This document shows positions 37,801 through 50,622 of a stretch of DNA of 64,000 bases, piece by piece; position 1 is the first letter of the stretch, and every line of letters begins with the position of its first letter. A model generated the notes under the pieces. That model was not told the DNA's origin, ran no database searches, and saw only the letters and a program-made list of their open reading frames with translations. The DNA is from Symsagittifera roscoffensis. Lineage: Eukaryota > Xenacoelomorpha > Acoela > Convolutidae. The stretch covers positions 44,577,129 through 44,641,128 of the forward strand of contig NC_087067.1 in NCBI RefSeq assembly GCF_963678635.1, in the 5' to 3' direction. A program made the position numbers and the translations under genes.

Positions 37801-40020
37801 AGACCAAACCAAACCAGACCAAACCAAACCAGACCAAGCCAAACCAAACCAGACCAAGCCAAACCAGACAAACCAAAACGAACCAGACCAGACCAAACCA
37901 AACCAAACCGGACCAAACCAAACCAGACCAGGCTAAACCAAACTAGACCAAACTAAACCAAACCAAACCAAACCAGACAAAACCAAATCAGACAAAATCA
38001 AACCAGACCAAACCAAACCAGACTAAACCAAACAAGACCGAAACAAACCAGACCCAGCCAAACCAAACCAGACCAAGCCAAACCAGACCAAACCAAACCA
38101 GACAAACGAAACCAAACAAAACCAGACCAAACCAAACGAGACCAAACCAAACCAGACCAAACCAAACCAGATCAAACCAAATCAGATCAAACCAAACCAG
38201 ACTGAACCAAACCAGACCAAATCAAACAAAAACAGAACAAAATAAATCACACAAAACCAAACCAAATCAGACCAAACCAAACCAAACTAAACCAAACTAG
38301 ACCAAACCAAACCAAACCAGACCAGACCAAACCAAACCAGACCAAACCAAACTGGACCAAACCGAACCAGACCAAACCAAATCAGACCAAGCCAAACCGG
38401 ACTAAACCAAACCAGACCAAATCAAACCAGACCAAACCAAACCAGACCAAACCAAACCAAACCAAACCAAACCAGACCAAACCAAACCAGATCAAAACAA
38501 ACCAGACCAAACCAAACCAGACCAAACCAAACCAGACCAAGCCAAACCAAACCAGACCAAGCCAAACCAGACAAAACAAACCGAACAAAACCAGACCAAA
38601 CCAAAAAAGACCAAACCAAACCAGATCAAGCCAAACGAAACCAGACAAAACCAAACCAGACCAAACCGGACCAAACCAAACCAGACCAGACTAAATCAAA
38701 CTAGACCGAAACAAACCAGACCAAGCCAAACCAAACCAGACCAAGCCAAACGAGACCAAACCAAACCAGACCAAACCAAACCAGATCAAACCAAATCAGA
38801 TCAAACCAAACCAGACTGAACCAAACCAGACCAAATCAAACAAAACCAGTACAAAATAAATCACACAAAACCAAACCATATCAGACCAAACCAAACCAAA
38901 CTAAACCAAAGTAGACCAAACCAAACCAAACCAGATCAGACCAAACCAAACCAGACCAAACCAAACTGAACCAAACCGAACCAGACCAAACCAAATCAGA
39001 CCAAGCCAAACCAGACTAAACCAAACCAGACCAAATCAAACCAGACCAAACCAAACCAGACCAAACCAAACCAAACCAAACCAAACCAAACCAAACCAAA
39101 CCAGACCAAACGAAACCAGATCAAAACAAACCAGACCAAACCAAACCAGACCAAACCAAACCAGACCAAGTCAAACCAAACCAGACCAAGCCAAACCAGA
39201 CAAACCAAACCGAACAAAACCAGACCAAACCAAAAAAGACCAAACCAAACCAGATCAAGCCAAACGAAACCAGACCAAACCGGCCGGAACCAAACCAGAC
39301 CAGGCTAAATCAAACTAGACCAAACCAAACCAAACCAAACCAGACAAAAACAAATTAGACAAAATCAAACCAGACCAAACCAAACCAGACTAAACCAAAC
39401 AAGACCGAAACAAACCAGACCAAGCCAAACCAAACCAGACCAAGCCAAACCAGACCAAACCAAACCAGACAAACGAAACCAAACAAAACCAGACCAAACC
39501 AAACGAGACCAAACCAAACCAGACCAAACCAAACCAGATCAAACCAAATCAGATCAAACCAAACCAGACTGAACCAAACCAGACCAAATCAAACACAACC
39601 AGAAAATCAATAATCAATCACACAAAACTAAATCAAATCAGACCAAACCAACCCAGACCAAACCAAACCAGACCAAACCAAAGCAGACCAAACCAAACCA
39701 GACCAAACCAAACCAGACCAAATCAAACCAGACCAAGCCAAACCAAAACAGACCAAGCCAAACCAAACCAGAGCAAAACAAACCAGAACAAACCAAACCA
39801 AACCAGACCAAATCAAACCAGACCATAAGAAACCAGACCAAACCAATCCAGACCAAACCAAAACTGACCAAATCAAACCAGACCAAACCAGACCAAACTA
39901 AACCAGACCAAACCAGATCAAACCAAACCAAACAAAACTAGAGCAAACCAAACCAGACAATACCAAATCAGACCAAACCAATCCAAACCAAATCAAACCA
40001 GACCAAACCAAATCAGACCA

Positions 40021-40154
40021 AAAATACCAAAAATGTTACCAAAATTGTTAGTCATACAATTTCCATTTATGGGAAAATGTTATTTATAGAGATTTCAGAC
40101 AAATTTCTGTACGTATGGATTTGCATGACAAAAAATTTCCCATATATGAGAAAC
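40021..40154. repeat. Array island 7
   Basis: Full form, with CCATTTATGGG at the first near-palindrome and TTTCAGACAAATTTC in place of TTTCATACAAATTTC. Confidence 0.85.
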
Positions 40155-41192
40155 CAGACTAAACCAAACCAGACCAAATTAAACCTGACCAAACCAAACC
40201 AGACCAAACCAAACCAGACCAAACCAAACCATTCCAAAGCAAACCAGACCAAGCCAAACCAAACCAGACCAAACCAAACCAGACTAAACAAAACCAGGCC
40301 AAACTGGACCAAACCGAACCAGATCAAACCAAACCAAACCAAAACAGACCAAACCAAACCAGACCAAGCCAAATCAGACCAATCCAAACCAGATCAAGCC
40401 AAACGAAACCAGACCAATCCAAACCAGACCAAACCGGAACAAACCAAACCAGATCAAACCAAACCAGACTAAGACAAACAGGCTAAACCAAATCAGACCA
40501 AACCAAACCATACTAAACCAAACTAGACCAAACCAAACCAAACTAAACCAGACAAAACCAAATCAGACAAAATCAAACCAGATCAAACCAGACCAGACCA
40601 AACCAAACCAAACCAGACCAAACCAATCCAGACCAAACCAAACCAGACCAAACCAAACCAAACCAGACCAAACCAAATCAGATAAAATCAAACCAGATCA
40701 AACCAGACCAGACCAAACCAGACCAAACCAAACCAGACCAAAACAAATCAAACCAGACCAGACCAAACCAAACCAGACCAAACCAAACTGGACCAAAACG
40801 AACCAGACCAAGCCAAACCAGACAAAACCAAATCAGACAAAATCAAACCAGATCAAACCAGACCAGACCAAACCCAACCAAACCAGACCAAACCAATCCA
40901 GACCAAACCAAACCAGACCAAACCAAACCAGACCAAACCAAATCAGACAAAATCAAACCAGATCAAACCAGACCAGACCAAACCAAACCAAACCAGACCA
41001 AACCAATGCAGACCAAACCAAACCAGACCAAACCAAACCAGACCAAACCAAACCAGACCAAACCAAACCAGACCGAACCAATCCAGAGCAAACCAATCCA
41101 GACCAAACCAAACCAAACCAATTCAAACCAGACCATACCAAATCAGACCAAACCAATCCAGACCAAACCAAACCAGACCAAACCAAACCAGA

Positions 41193-41329
41193 CCAAAAAT
41201 ACCAAAAAAGTTACCAAAACTGTTTGTCATAGAATTTCCATTAATGGGAAAATGTTAGTTGTAGAGATTTCATACAAATTTCTGTATGTATGGATTTGCA
41301 TGACAAAAAATTTTCCATATATGAGAAAC
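41193..41329. repeat. Array island 8
   Basis: Full form with the perfect CCATTAATGG palindrome; GTTAGTTGTAGAG replaces GTTATTTATAGAG, as in island 11. Confidence 0.85.
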
Positions 41330-41709
41330 CAGACCAATCCAAACCAGACCAAACCGGAACAAACCAAACCAGACCAAACCAAACCAAACCAGACCAAACC
41401 AATCCAGACCAAACCAAACCAGACCAAACCAAACCAGACCAAACCAAATCAGACAAAATCAAACCAGATCAAACCAGACCAGACCAAACCAAACCAAACC
41501 AGACCAAACCAATCCAGACCAAACCAAACCAGACCAAACCAGACCAAACCAAACCAGACCAAACCAAACCAGACCAAACCAAACCAGACCGAACCAATCC
41601 AGACCAAACCAATCCAGACCAAACCAAACCAAACCAATTCAAACCAGACCATACCAAATCAGACCAAACCAATCCAGACCAAACCAAACCAGACCAAACC
41701 AAACCAGAC

Positions 41710-41845
41710 CAAAAATACCAAAACAGTTACCAAAACTGTTAGTCATAGAGCTTCCATTAATGGGAAAAGGTTATTTATAGAGATTTCATACAGATTTCTG
41801 TATGTATGGATTTGCATGACAAAAAATTTTCCATATATGAGAAAC
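41710..41845. repeat. Array island 9
   Basis: Full form; GAGCTTCCATTAATGG variant shared with islands 12 and 13. Confidence 0.85.
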
Positions 41846-43280
41846 CAGACCAATCCAAACCAGACCAAACCGGAACAAACCAAACCAGATCAAACCAAAC
41901 CAGACTAAGACAAAACAGGCTAAACCAAATCAGACCAAACCAAACTATACTAAACCAAACTAGACCAAACCAAACCAAACCAAACCAAACCAGACAAAAC
42001 CAAATCAGACAAAATCAAACCAGATCAAACCAGACCAGACCAAACCAAACCAAACCAAACCAGACCAAACCAATCCAGACCAAACCAAACCAGACCAAAC
42101 CAAACCAGACCAAACGAAATCAGTCAAAATCAAACCAGATCAAACCAGACCAGACCAAACGAAACCAAACCAGGCCAAACCAGACCAAACCAAACCAGAC
42201 CAAAACGAATCAAACCAGACCAGACCAAACCAAACCAGACCAAACCAAACTGGACCAAACCGAACCAGACCAAACCAAATCAGACCAAGCCAAACCAGAC
42301 AAAACCAAATCAGACAAAACCAAACCAGATCAAACCAGACCAGACCAAACCAAACCAAACCAGACCAAACCAATCCAGACCAAACCAAACAGGACCAAAC
42401 CAAACCAGACCAAACCAAATCAGACAAAATCAAACCAGATCAAACCAGACCAGACCAAACCAAACCAAACCAAACCAGACCAAACCAATCCAGACCAAAC
42501 CAAACCAGACCAAACCAAACCAGACCAAACCAAACCAGACCAAACCAAACCAGACCAAACCAAACTACACTAAACCAAACTAGACCAAACCAAACCAAAC
42601 CAAACCAGACAAAACCAAATCAGACAAAATCAAACCAGATCAAACCAGACCAGACCAGACCAAACCAAACCAAACCAGACCAAACCAATCCAGACCAAAC
42701 CAAACCAGACCAAACCAAACCAGACCAAACCAAATCAGACAAAATCAAACCAGATCAAACCAGACCAGACCAAACCAAACCAAACCAGACCAAACCAGAC
42801 CAAACCAAACCAGACCAAAACAAATCAAACCAGACCAGACCAAACCAAACCAGACCAAACCAAACTGGACCAAACCGAACCAGACCAAACCAAATCAGAC
42901 CAAGCCAAACCAGACAAAACCAAATCAGACAAAATCAAACCAGATCAAACCAGACCAGACCAAACCAAACCAAACCAGACCAAACCAATCCAGACCAAAC
43001 CAAACCAGACCAAACCAAATCAGACCAAACCAAATCAGACAAAATCAAACCAGATCAAACCAGACCAGACCAAACCAAACCAAACCAGACCAAACCAATC
43101 CATACCAAACCAAACCAGACCAAACCAGACCAAACCAAATCAGACCAAACCAAACCAGACCGAACCAATCCAGACCAAACCAATCCAGACCAAACCAAAC
43201 CAAACCAATTCAAACCAGACCATACCAAATCAGATCAAACCAATCCAGACCAAACCAAACCAGACCAAACCAAACCAGAC

Positions 43281-43417
43281 CAAAAATACCAAAAATGTTA
43301 CCAAAACTGTTAGTCATAGAATTTCCATTAATGGGAAAATGTTATTTATAGAGATTTCATACAAATTTTTGTATGTATGGATTTGCATGACAAAAAATTT
43401 CCCATATATGAGAAACC
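43281..43417. repeat. Array island 10
   Basis: Full form with the perfect CCATTAATGG palindrome; TACAAATTTTTGTATG variant shared with island 14. Confidence 0.85.
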
Positions 43418-44470
43418 AGACTAAACCAAACCAGACCAAATTAAACCAGACCAAACCAAACCAGACCACACCAAACCATTCCAAAGTAAACCAGACCAAG
43501 CCAAACCAAATCAGACCAAACCAAACCAGACTAAACAAAACCAGACCAAACTGGACCAAACCGAACCAGATCAAACCAAACCAAACCAAAACAGACCAAA
43601 CCAAACCAGACCAAGCCAAACCAGACCAATCCAAACCAGACCAATCCAAACCAGACCAAACCGGAGGAAACCAAACCAGACCAAACGAAACCAGACTAAA
43701 ACAAAACAGGCCAAACCAAATCAGACCAAACCAAACCAGGCTAAACCAAACTAGACCAAACCGTACCAAACCAAACCAGAGAAAACCAAATCAGACCAAA
43801 CCAAACCAGACCAAACCAAACCAGACCGAACCAATCTAGACCAAACCAATCCAGACCAAACCAAACCAAACCAAACCAGACCATACCAAATCAGACCAAA
43901 CCAATCCAGACCAAACCAAACCAGACCAAACTAAACCAAACCAGACCAAACCAAATCAGACAAAATCAAACCAGATCAAACCAGACCAGACCAAACCAGA
44001 CCAAACCAAACCAGACCAAAACAAATCAAACCAGGCCAGACCAAACCAAACCAGACCAAATCAAACTGGACCAAACCGAACCAGACCAAGCCAAACCAGA
44101 AAAAACCAAATCAGACAAAATCAAACCAGATCAAACCAGACCAGACCAAACCAAACCAAACCAGACCAAACCAATCCAGACCAAACCAAACCAGACCAAA
44201 CCAAACCAGACCAAACCAAATCAGACAAAATCAAACCAGATCAAACCAGACCAGACCAAACCAAACCAAACCAGACCAAACCAATCCAGACCAAACCAAA
44301 CCAGACCAAACCAAACCAGACCAAACCAAACCAGACCAAACCAAACCAGACCGAACCAATCCAGACCAAACCAATCCAGACCAAACCAAACCAAACCAAT
44401 TCAAACCAGACCATACCAAATCAGACCAAACCAATCCAGACCAAACCAAACCAGACCAAACCAAACCAGA

Positions 44471-44608
44471 CCAAAAATACCAAAAAAGTTACCAAAACTG
44501 TTAGTCATAGAATTTCCATTAATGGGAAAATGTTAGTTGTAGAGATTTCATACAAATTTCTGTATGTATGGATTTGCATGACAAAAAATTTTCCATATAT
44601 GAGAAACC
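44471..44608. repeat. Array island 11
   Basis: Full form, sister of island 8. This supports a further segmental duplication of about 3.3 kb inside block 3. Confidence 0.85.
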
Positions 44609-44977
44609 AGACCAATCCCAACCAGACCAAACCGGAACAAACCAAACCAGACCAAACCAAACCAAACCAGACCAAACCAATCCAGACCAAACCAAACCAG
44701 ACCAAACCAAACCAGACCAAACCAAATCAGACAAAATCAAACCAGATCAAACCAGACCAGACCAAACCAAACCAAACCAGACCAAACCAATCCAGACCAA
44801 ACCAATCCAGACCAAACCAAACCAGACCAAACCAAACCAGACCAAACCAAACCAGACCGAACCAATCCAGACCAAACCAATCCAGACCAAACCAAACCAA
44901 ACCAATTCAAACCAGACCATACCAAATCAGACCAAACCAATCCAGACCAAACCAAACCAGACCAAACCAAACCAGAC

Positions 44978-45113
44978 CAAAAATACCAAAAAAGTTTCCA
45001 AAACTGTTAGTCATAGAGCTTCCATTAATGGGAAAAGGTTATTTATAGAGATTTCATACAGATTTCTGTATGTATGGATTTGCATGACAAAAAATTTTCC
45101 ATATATGAGAAAC
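44978..45113. repeat. Array island 12
   Basis: Full form, sister of islands 9 and 13. Confidence 0.85.
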
Positions 45114-45932
45114 CAGACCAATCCAAACCAGACCAAACCGGAACAAACCAAACCAGATCAAACCAAACCAGACTAAGACAAAACAGGCTAAACCAAATCA
45201 GACCAAACCAAACTATACTAAACCAAACTAGACCAAACCAAACCAAACCAAACCAGACAAAACCAAATCAGACAAAATCAAACCAGATCAAACCAGACCA
45301 GACCAAACCAAACCAAACCAAACCAGACCAAACCAATCCAGACCAAACCAAACCAGACCAAACCAAACCAGATCAAACGAAATCAGACAAAATCAAACCA
45401 GATCAAACCAGACCAGACCAAACGAAACCAAACCAGGCCAAACCAGACCAAACCAAACCAGACCAAAACGAATCAAACCAGACCAGACCAAACCAAACCA
45501 GACCAAACCAAACTGGACCAAACCGAACCAGACCAAACCAAATCAGACCAAGCCAAACCAGACAAAACCAAATCAGACAAAACCAAACCAGATCAAACCA
45601 GACCAGACCAAACCAAACCAAACCAGACCAAATCAATCCAGACCAAACCAAACAGGACCAAACCAAACCAGACCAAACCAAATCAGACAAAATCAAACCA
45701 GATCAAACCAGACCAGACCAAACCAAACCAAACCAGACCAAACCAATCCAGACCAAACCAAACCAGACCAAACCAAACCAGACCAAACCAAACCAGACCA
45801 AACCAAACCAGACCGAACCAATCCAGACCAAACCAATCCAGACCAAACCAAACCAAACCAATTCAAACCAGACCATACCAAATCAGACCAAACCAATCCA
45901 GACCAAACCAAACCAGACCAAACCAAACCAGA

Positions 45933-46071
45933 CCAAAAATACCAAAAAAAGTTTCCAAAACTGTTAGTCATAGAGCTTCCATTAATGGGAAAAGGTTATT
46001 TATAGAGATTTCATACAGATTTCTGTATGTATGGATTTGCATGACAAAAAATTTTCCATATATGAGAAACC
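45933..46071. repeat. Array island 13
   Basis: Full form, 957 bases from island 12 with the same neighbouring pentamer variants. Confidence 0.85.
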
Positions 46072-47510
46072 AGACCAATCCAAACCAGACCAAACCGGAA
46101 CAAACCAAACCAGATCAAACCAAACCAGACTAAGACAAAACAGGCTAAACCAAATCAGACCAAACCAAACTATACTAAACCAAACTAGACCAAACCAAAC
46201 CAAACCAAACCAGACAAAACCAAATCAGACAAAATCAAACCAGATCAAACCAGACCAGACCAAACCAAACCAAACCAAACCAGACCAAACCAATCCAGAC
46301 CAAACCAAACCAGACCAAACCAAACCAGATCAAACGAAATCAGACAAAATCAAACCAGATCAAACCAGACCAGACCAAACGAAACCAAACCAGGCCAAAC
46401 CAGACCAAACCAAACCAGACCAAAACGAATCAAACCAGACCAGACCAAACCAAACCAGACAAAACCAAACTGGACCAAACCGAACCAGACCAAACCAAAT
46501 CAGACCAAGCCAAACCAGACAAAACCAAATCAGACAAAACCAAACCAGATCAAACCAGACCAGACCAAACCAAACCAAACCAGACCAAATCAATCCAGAC
46601 CAAACCAAACAGGACCAAACCAAACCAGACCAAACCAAATCAGACAAAATCAAACCAGATCAAACCAGACCAGACCAAACCAAACCAAACCAGACCAAAC
46701 CAATCCAGACCAAACCAAACCAGACCAAACCAAACCAGACCAAACCAAACCAGACCAAACCAAACCAGACCAAACCAAACTACACTAAACCAAACTAGAC
46801 CAAACCAAACCAAACCAAACCAGACAAAACCAAATCAGACAAAATCAAACCAGATCAAACCAGACCAGACCAGACCAAACCAAACCAAACCAGACCAAAC
46901 CAATCCAGACCAAACCAAACCAGACCAAACCAAACCAGACCAAACCAAATCAGACAAAATCAAACCAGATCAAACCAGACCAGACCAAACCAAACCAAAC
47001 CAAACCAAACCAGACCAAACCAGACCAAACCAAACCAGACCAAAACAAATCAAACCAGACCAGACCAAACCAAACCAGACCAAACCAAACTGGACCAAAC
47101 CGAACCAGACCAAACCAAATCAGACCAAGCCAAACCAGACAAAACCAAATCAGACAAAATCAAACCAGATCAAACCAGACCAGACCAAACCAAACCAAAC
47201 CAGACCAAACCAATCCAGACCAAGCCAAACCAGACCAAACCAAATCAGACCAAACCAAATCAGACAAAATCAAACCAGATCAAACCAGACCAGACCAAAC
47301 CAAACCAAACCAGACCAAACCAATCCAGACCAAACCAAACCAGACCAAACCAAACCAGACCAAACCAAACCAGACCAAACCAAACCAGACCGAACCAATC
47401 CAGACCAAACCAATCCAGACCAAACCAAACCAAACCAATTCAAACCAGACCATACCAAATCAGACCAAACCAATCCAGACCAAACCAAACCAGACCAAAC
47501 CAAACCAGAC

Positions 47511-47647
47511 CAAAAATACCAAAAATGTTACCAAAACTGTTAGTCATAGAATTTCCATTAATGGGAAAATGTTATTTATAGAGATTTCATACAAATTTTT
47601 GTATGTATGGATTTGCATGACAAAAAATTTCCCATATATGAGAAACC
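47511..47647. repeat. Array island 14
   Basis: Full form, sister of island 10 (about 4230 bases apart). Confidence 0.85.
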
Positions 47648-48116
47648 AGACTAAACCAAACCAGACCAAATTAAACCAGACCAAACCAAACCAGACCACA
47701 CCAAACCATTCCAAAGCAAACCAGACCAAGCCAAACCAAACCAGACCAAACCAAACCAGACTAAACAAAACCAGACCAAACTGGACCAAACCGAACCAGA
47801 TCAAACCAAACCAATCCAAACCAGACCAATCCAAACCAGACCAAACCGGAGGAAACCAAACCAGACCAAACGAAACCAGACTAAAACAAAACAGGCCAAA
47901 CCAAACCAGACCAGGCTAAACCAAACTAGACCAAACCGTACCAAACCAAACCAGAGAAAACCAAATCAGACCAAACCAAACCAGACCAAGCCAAACCAGA
48001 CCAATCCAAACCAGACCAATCCAAACCAGACCAAACCAAACCAAACCAAACCAGACCATACCAAATCAGACCAAACCAATCCAGACCAAACCAAACCAGA
48101 CCAAACCAAACCAGAC

Positions 48117-48250
48117 CAAAAATACCAAAAGTGTTACCAAAACTGTTAGTCATACAATTTCCATTTATGGGAAAATGTTATTTATAGAGATTTCATACAC
48201 ATTTCTGTTCGTATGGAATTGCATGAGAAGAAGTTTCCCTATATATGAGA
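48117..48250. repeat. Array island 15, right border of the array
   Basis: Diverged copy (GGAATTGCATGAGAAG in the core). Pentamers occur only on its left; its right edge meets unique sequence, so the array ends exactly at an island. Confidence 0.85.
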
Positions 48251-49152
48251 ATTGTATGATAAGCATTTTTCGTCGACCCGGGTACATCACTTTCAGTGGT
48301 CGGAACAATTTTTTTTTGAAGTTTCATGTTTCCTGCAAGATTAGGTGAAAGCACTCGCACAGCTACCTTTTTATTGTTAATTTTTGAGCTCAAAATCTGA
48401 ATTATACTGACCATTTTCTTCATTTATTACATATATTTTGCCCAAAAACTTGTTTATTTTGATTATTTTTATGATATTATTGCATATTTTTGTTACCGAA
48501 TCTGGTTTATATTGATGATTTTCTTGAGTTTGTGTCGTTTAGCTTGAGTTCAACATTTGTTTTGGGTCTTCAATCAGCATGCTACTAAAAGTAAAAAAAC
48601 CAATTTTTTGAACAATATAATCAACTTTTTAGACAATATAATCGATTTTTTTGGGTCCTTAGAAAATGCATTACAATCGATTATAATCGATTTATACAGA
48701 TTCTATACAGATTCTGTACAGATTTGATACCTCAAAAAAATCCATTTTCTAGACTATAAAATCGATTTTTTTCTGAACTGTATAAAATCCCTATATTATC
48801 CATTTTATTGTCTAATTGGGTTACATACAATCAATTTTTAACTAGTAGAAAATCTGTATAAAAATCGATTATAATCGATTGCAATATTATTTTTGGCAAT
48901 GCAGGCTATTTGAAATTCCCTATCTCATTTTTTCGGTTAACCATTCTATTTTGGATCAAGATGAAAAATTTACGCCGCAGCCAATTTTCAATGAAAAAGG
49001 AACATTGGAGCATTTTCAAAATTTGTGATGAGACGTCAGGTTTGGAAGTAGCTATTCATTTATTTGATAATTGATTTTTTGAGTAAAAGTTGGCAGCAAG
49101 TCAAGCATTTGAATTACTTTTTACTCTAACCTCCATAACCATTCTTTCATTA
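48251..49152. other. AT-rich upstream region of the BED-finger gene
   Basis: It contains TGGTCGGAACAA at 48297-48308 and several AT-rich palindromic motifs around ATCGATTATAATCGAT (about 48674-48690 and 48862-48880). Short direct repeats TACAGATTC lie at about 48697-48722. No coding frame is supported. A promoter for the downstream gene may lie here, but no specific element can be identified. Confidence 0.45.
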
Positions 49153-50622
49153 ATGGCAGAAGCAGCAGCAAAAACGGGGAGAAAACGTGACCCTATTTGG
49201 ACGGAGTTCAAAAGACTACCGGGCAATAAAGCCAAATGCCGCCACTGCGAACAGCCTGAAATAATTTCAGGCGTAGCGCACCGAATGAGATTCCATTACT
49301 TGAAGTATCATCAACAAAGGAAAAAGCACTCGATCAAAAATCATTCATTAACAAAAACTTCGTCAGAACATTCAGATGTTTCAAAATTAGCCAAAAGTGA
49401 GAAAAAAACAATCAATCAGGCTATTGAGAAGTTTTTTATTGACTGCAAAATCCCTGCCGATAAAGCAAAGCACGAGAGTTTCATAAATATGACCAAAGCA
49501 TTGCATCCCAGTTATAAAATTCCAGATGGTTTTGAAGAAAGTCTGAATTATCAAGAAATGCTGAAATCAATAATCCATTACAACGGTAGCGACTTTGTCA
49601 CATCTTCAATCGAAATTGAGTACAATTGCCAGCACCTGCCGGAAAAATTTACTATAAAGCCTTTATCGCGCTGGACATTCGCGCAAGGAAACCTTAATCT
49701 CACTGTGGAAACGCCTTGCCAAGTTCGAGGTAAGACTAATTTTCAGGTCATTTTCGATGCCTGTTTAGAGAACAAAATTTTCACACAAACAACTGAAGAC
49801 GCGCCTTTAACAGGAGTTCTAACGAAACAGTTAGATCGTCCCCCACAATTGCACAAGCAGACGCTACCTCTTCCTCCAGTTTACGAGTACTGTTGCCAAC
49901 AGGAGGTAATGAATCAGATACATGTCGAATTGCAAAAGAGTGATCTCTTTCGAAGCATCCAACATCATGCAGGCAACAATTTTCTGCAGTTTTCAATCGA
50001 TGAACAAGTTAATTTTGTCAATGAAAATTTCTCCGGAATCGATAGAGATCTGACTGGACCGTTCGCAATAAACTGCGGTAGAGCTAAGAATCTTCTAGAT
50101 AGTCTCACTTCTTCAATATCTTTAATGAAACATGATGGCCTGGGTTGCAGCACACATGCATGGAAGCGTTTGCTCTCCGAATACGATGAAAACCTCAAAA
50201 CTGAGGATCGAGAGTGGCTTGAGTTAGCTCAAAGACTATACGAGAAACACGCGCCTGTATTTGCACTAGTTGCTTATGCTGTAGACCCGGAGTATTTAGG
50301 AGAAAAACTGACGGAACTAGAAAGGGAATATGCGGCCAACTGGGTGCAAGAGTTCTACCCTGAATGCTTCTCCGATTATCAAAAATTTACCGGTCTCAGC
50401 ATCGATCATTTGAACAGTCTACGTAAAGTTTTTGATGAAAAGAATCTGGAATTTTGGAAAGGGCTTCTTGAATTTGGAATAATAAATGCGCCATTTGCAG
50501 CTATGGGGAAAATCTTGACAAATCTCGTCTGCTCTACATATGTAGATGTGTCAATCAAACCCGAAGACTTTGGCCCGGCTAGTGACATAAGTGACATATC
50601 GGACAATGACGAGAACAGTTAG
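49153..50622 (+). CDS. BED-type zinc-finger protein related to hAT transposases, 489 aa
   Basis: ATG at 49153 is the first after an in-frame TAA at 49084-49086; the frame is uninterrupted to TAG at 50620-50622. Residues 13-53 form a BED finger: aromatic W16 and F19, then C29-X2-C32-X15-H48-X4-H53. A basic linker follows, then residues 93-124 (KFFIDCKIPADKA…HPSYKIP), which resemble the segment after the BED finger in hAT transposases. The C-terminus is acidic (SDISDISDNDENS). At 489 residues it is shorter than typical hAT transposases (about 600-700), and I cannot find the C-terminal dimerisation block or the acidic catalytic residues. It may be a truncated transposase or a domesticated DNA-binding protein. 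It is the only long ordinary intact frame in a window of decayed elements. TIRs were not found around it. Confidence 0.75.
   Translation: MAEAAAKTGRKRDPIWTEFKRLPGNKAKCRHCEQPEIISGVAHRMRFHYLKYHQQRKKHSIKNHSLTKTSSEHSDVSKLAKSEKKTINQAIEKFFIDCKIPADKAKHESFINMTKALHPSYKIPDGFEESLNYQEMLKSIIHYNGSDFVTSSIEIEYNCQHLPEKFTIKPLSRWTFAQGNLNLTVETPCQVRGKTNFQVIFDACLENKIFTQTTEDAPLTGVLTKQLDRPPQLHKQTLPLPPVYEYCCQQEVMNQIHVELQKSDLFRSIQHHAGNNFLQFSIDEQVNFVNENFSGIDRDLTGPFAINCGRAKNLLDSLTSSISLMKHDGLGCSTHAWKRLLSEYDENLKTEDREWLELAQRLYEKHAPVFALVAYAVDPEYLGEKLTELEREYAANWVQEFYPECFSDYQKFTGLSIDHLNSLRKVFDEKNLEFWKGLLEFGIINAPFAAMGKILTNLVCSTYVDVSIKPEDFGPASDISDISDNDENS

Larger units (their letters stand above)
37085..48116. repeat. Pentameric satellite array, block 3
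   Basis: It continues the same pentamers without a leader. The first part (37085-39600) shows 1.26-kb higher-order spacing, with matching segments at about 37121-37413 and 38382-38674. The second part is denser in islands (7-15). The longest stop-free plus-strand frames of the window lie here (about 300 codons at 41006-41908 and 297 at 45074-45967). They are repeats of the type KPNQT/KPDQT primed by an ATG inside an island, and are judged non-genic. Confidence 0.93.

Noticed and set aside
41006-41908. 300-codon plus-strand frame of KPNQT/KPDQT repeats rich in N-X-T sequons, and similar frames at 45074-45967 and elsewhere
   Set aside because: A pentamer array without stop codons reads the same five codons in every frame, so long frames are automatic. 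The start comes from an island that is equally open on the other strand, and frame length tracks where C-to-T variants create TAA.
14529-48116. CRISPR-like array with regular spacers
   Set aside because: Units are five bases, there are no unique spacers of constant length, the islands are irregularly spaced, and the genome is eukaryotic.
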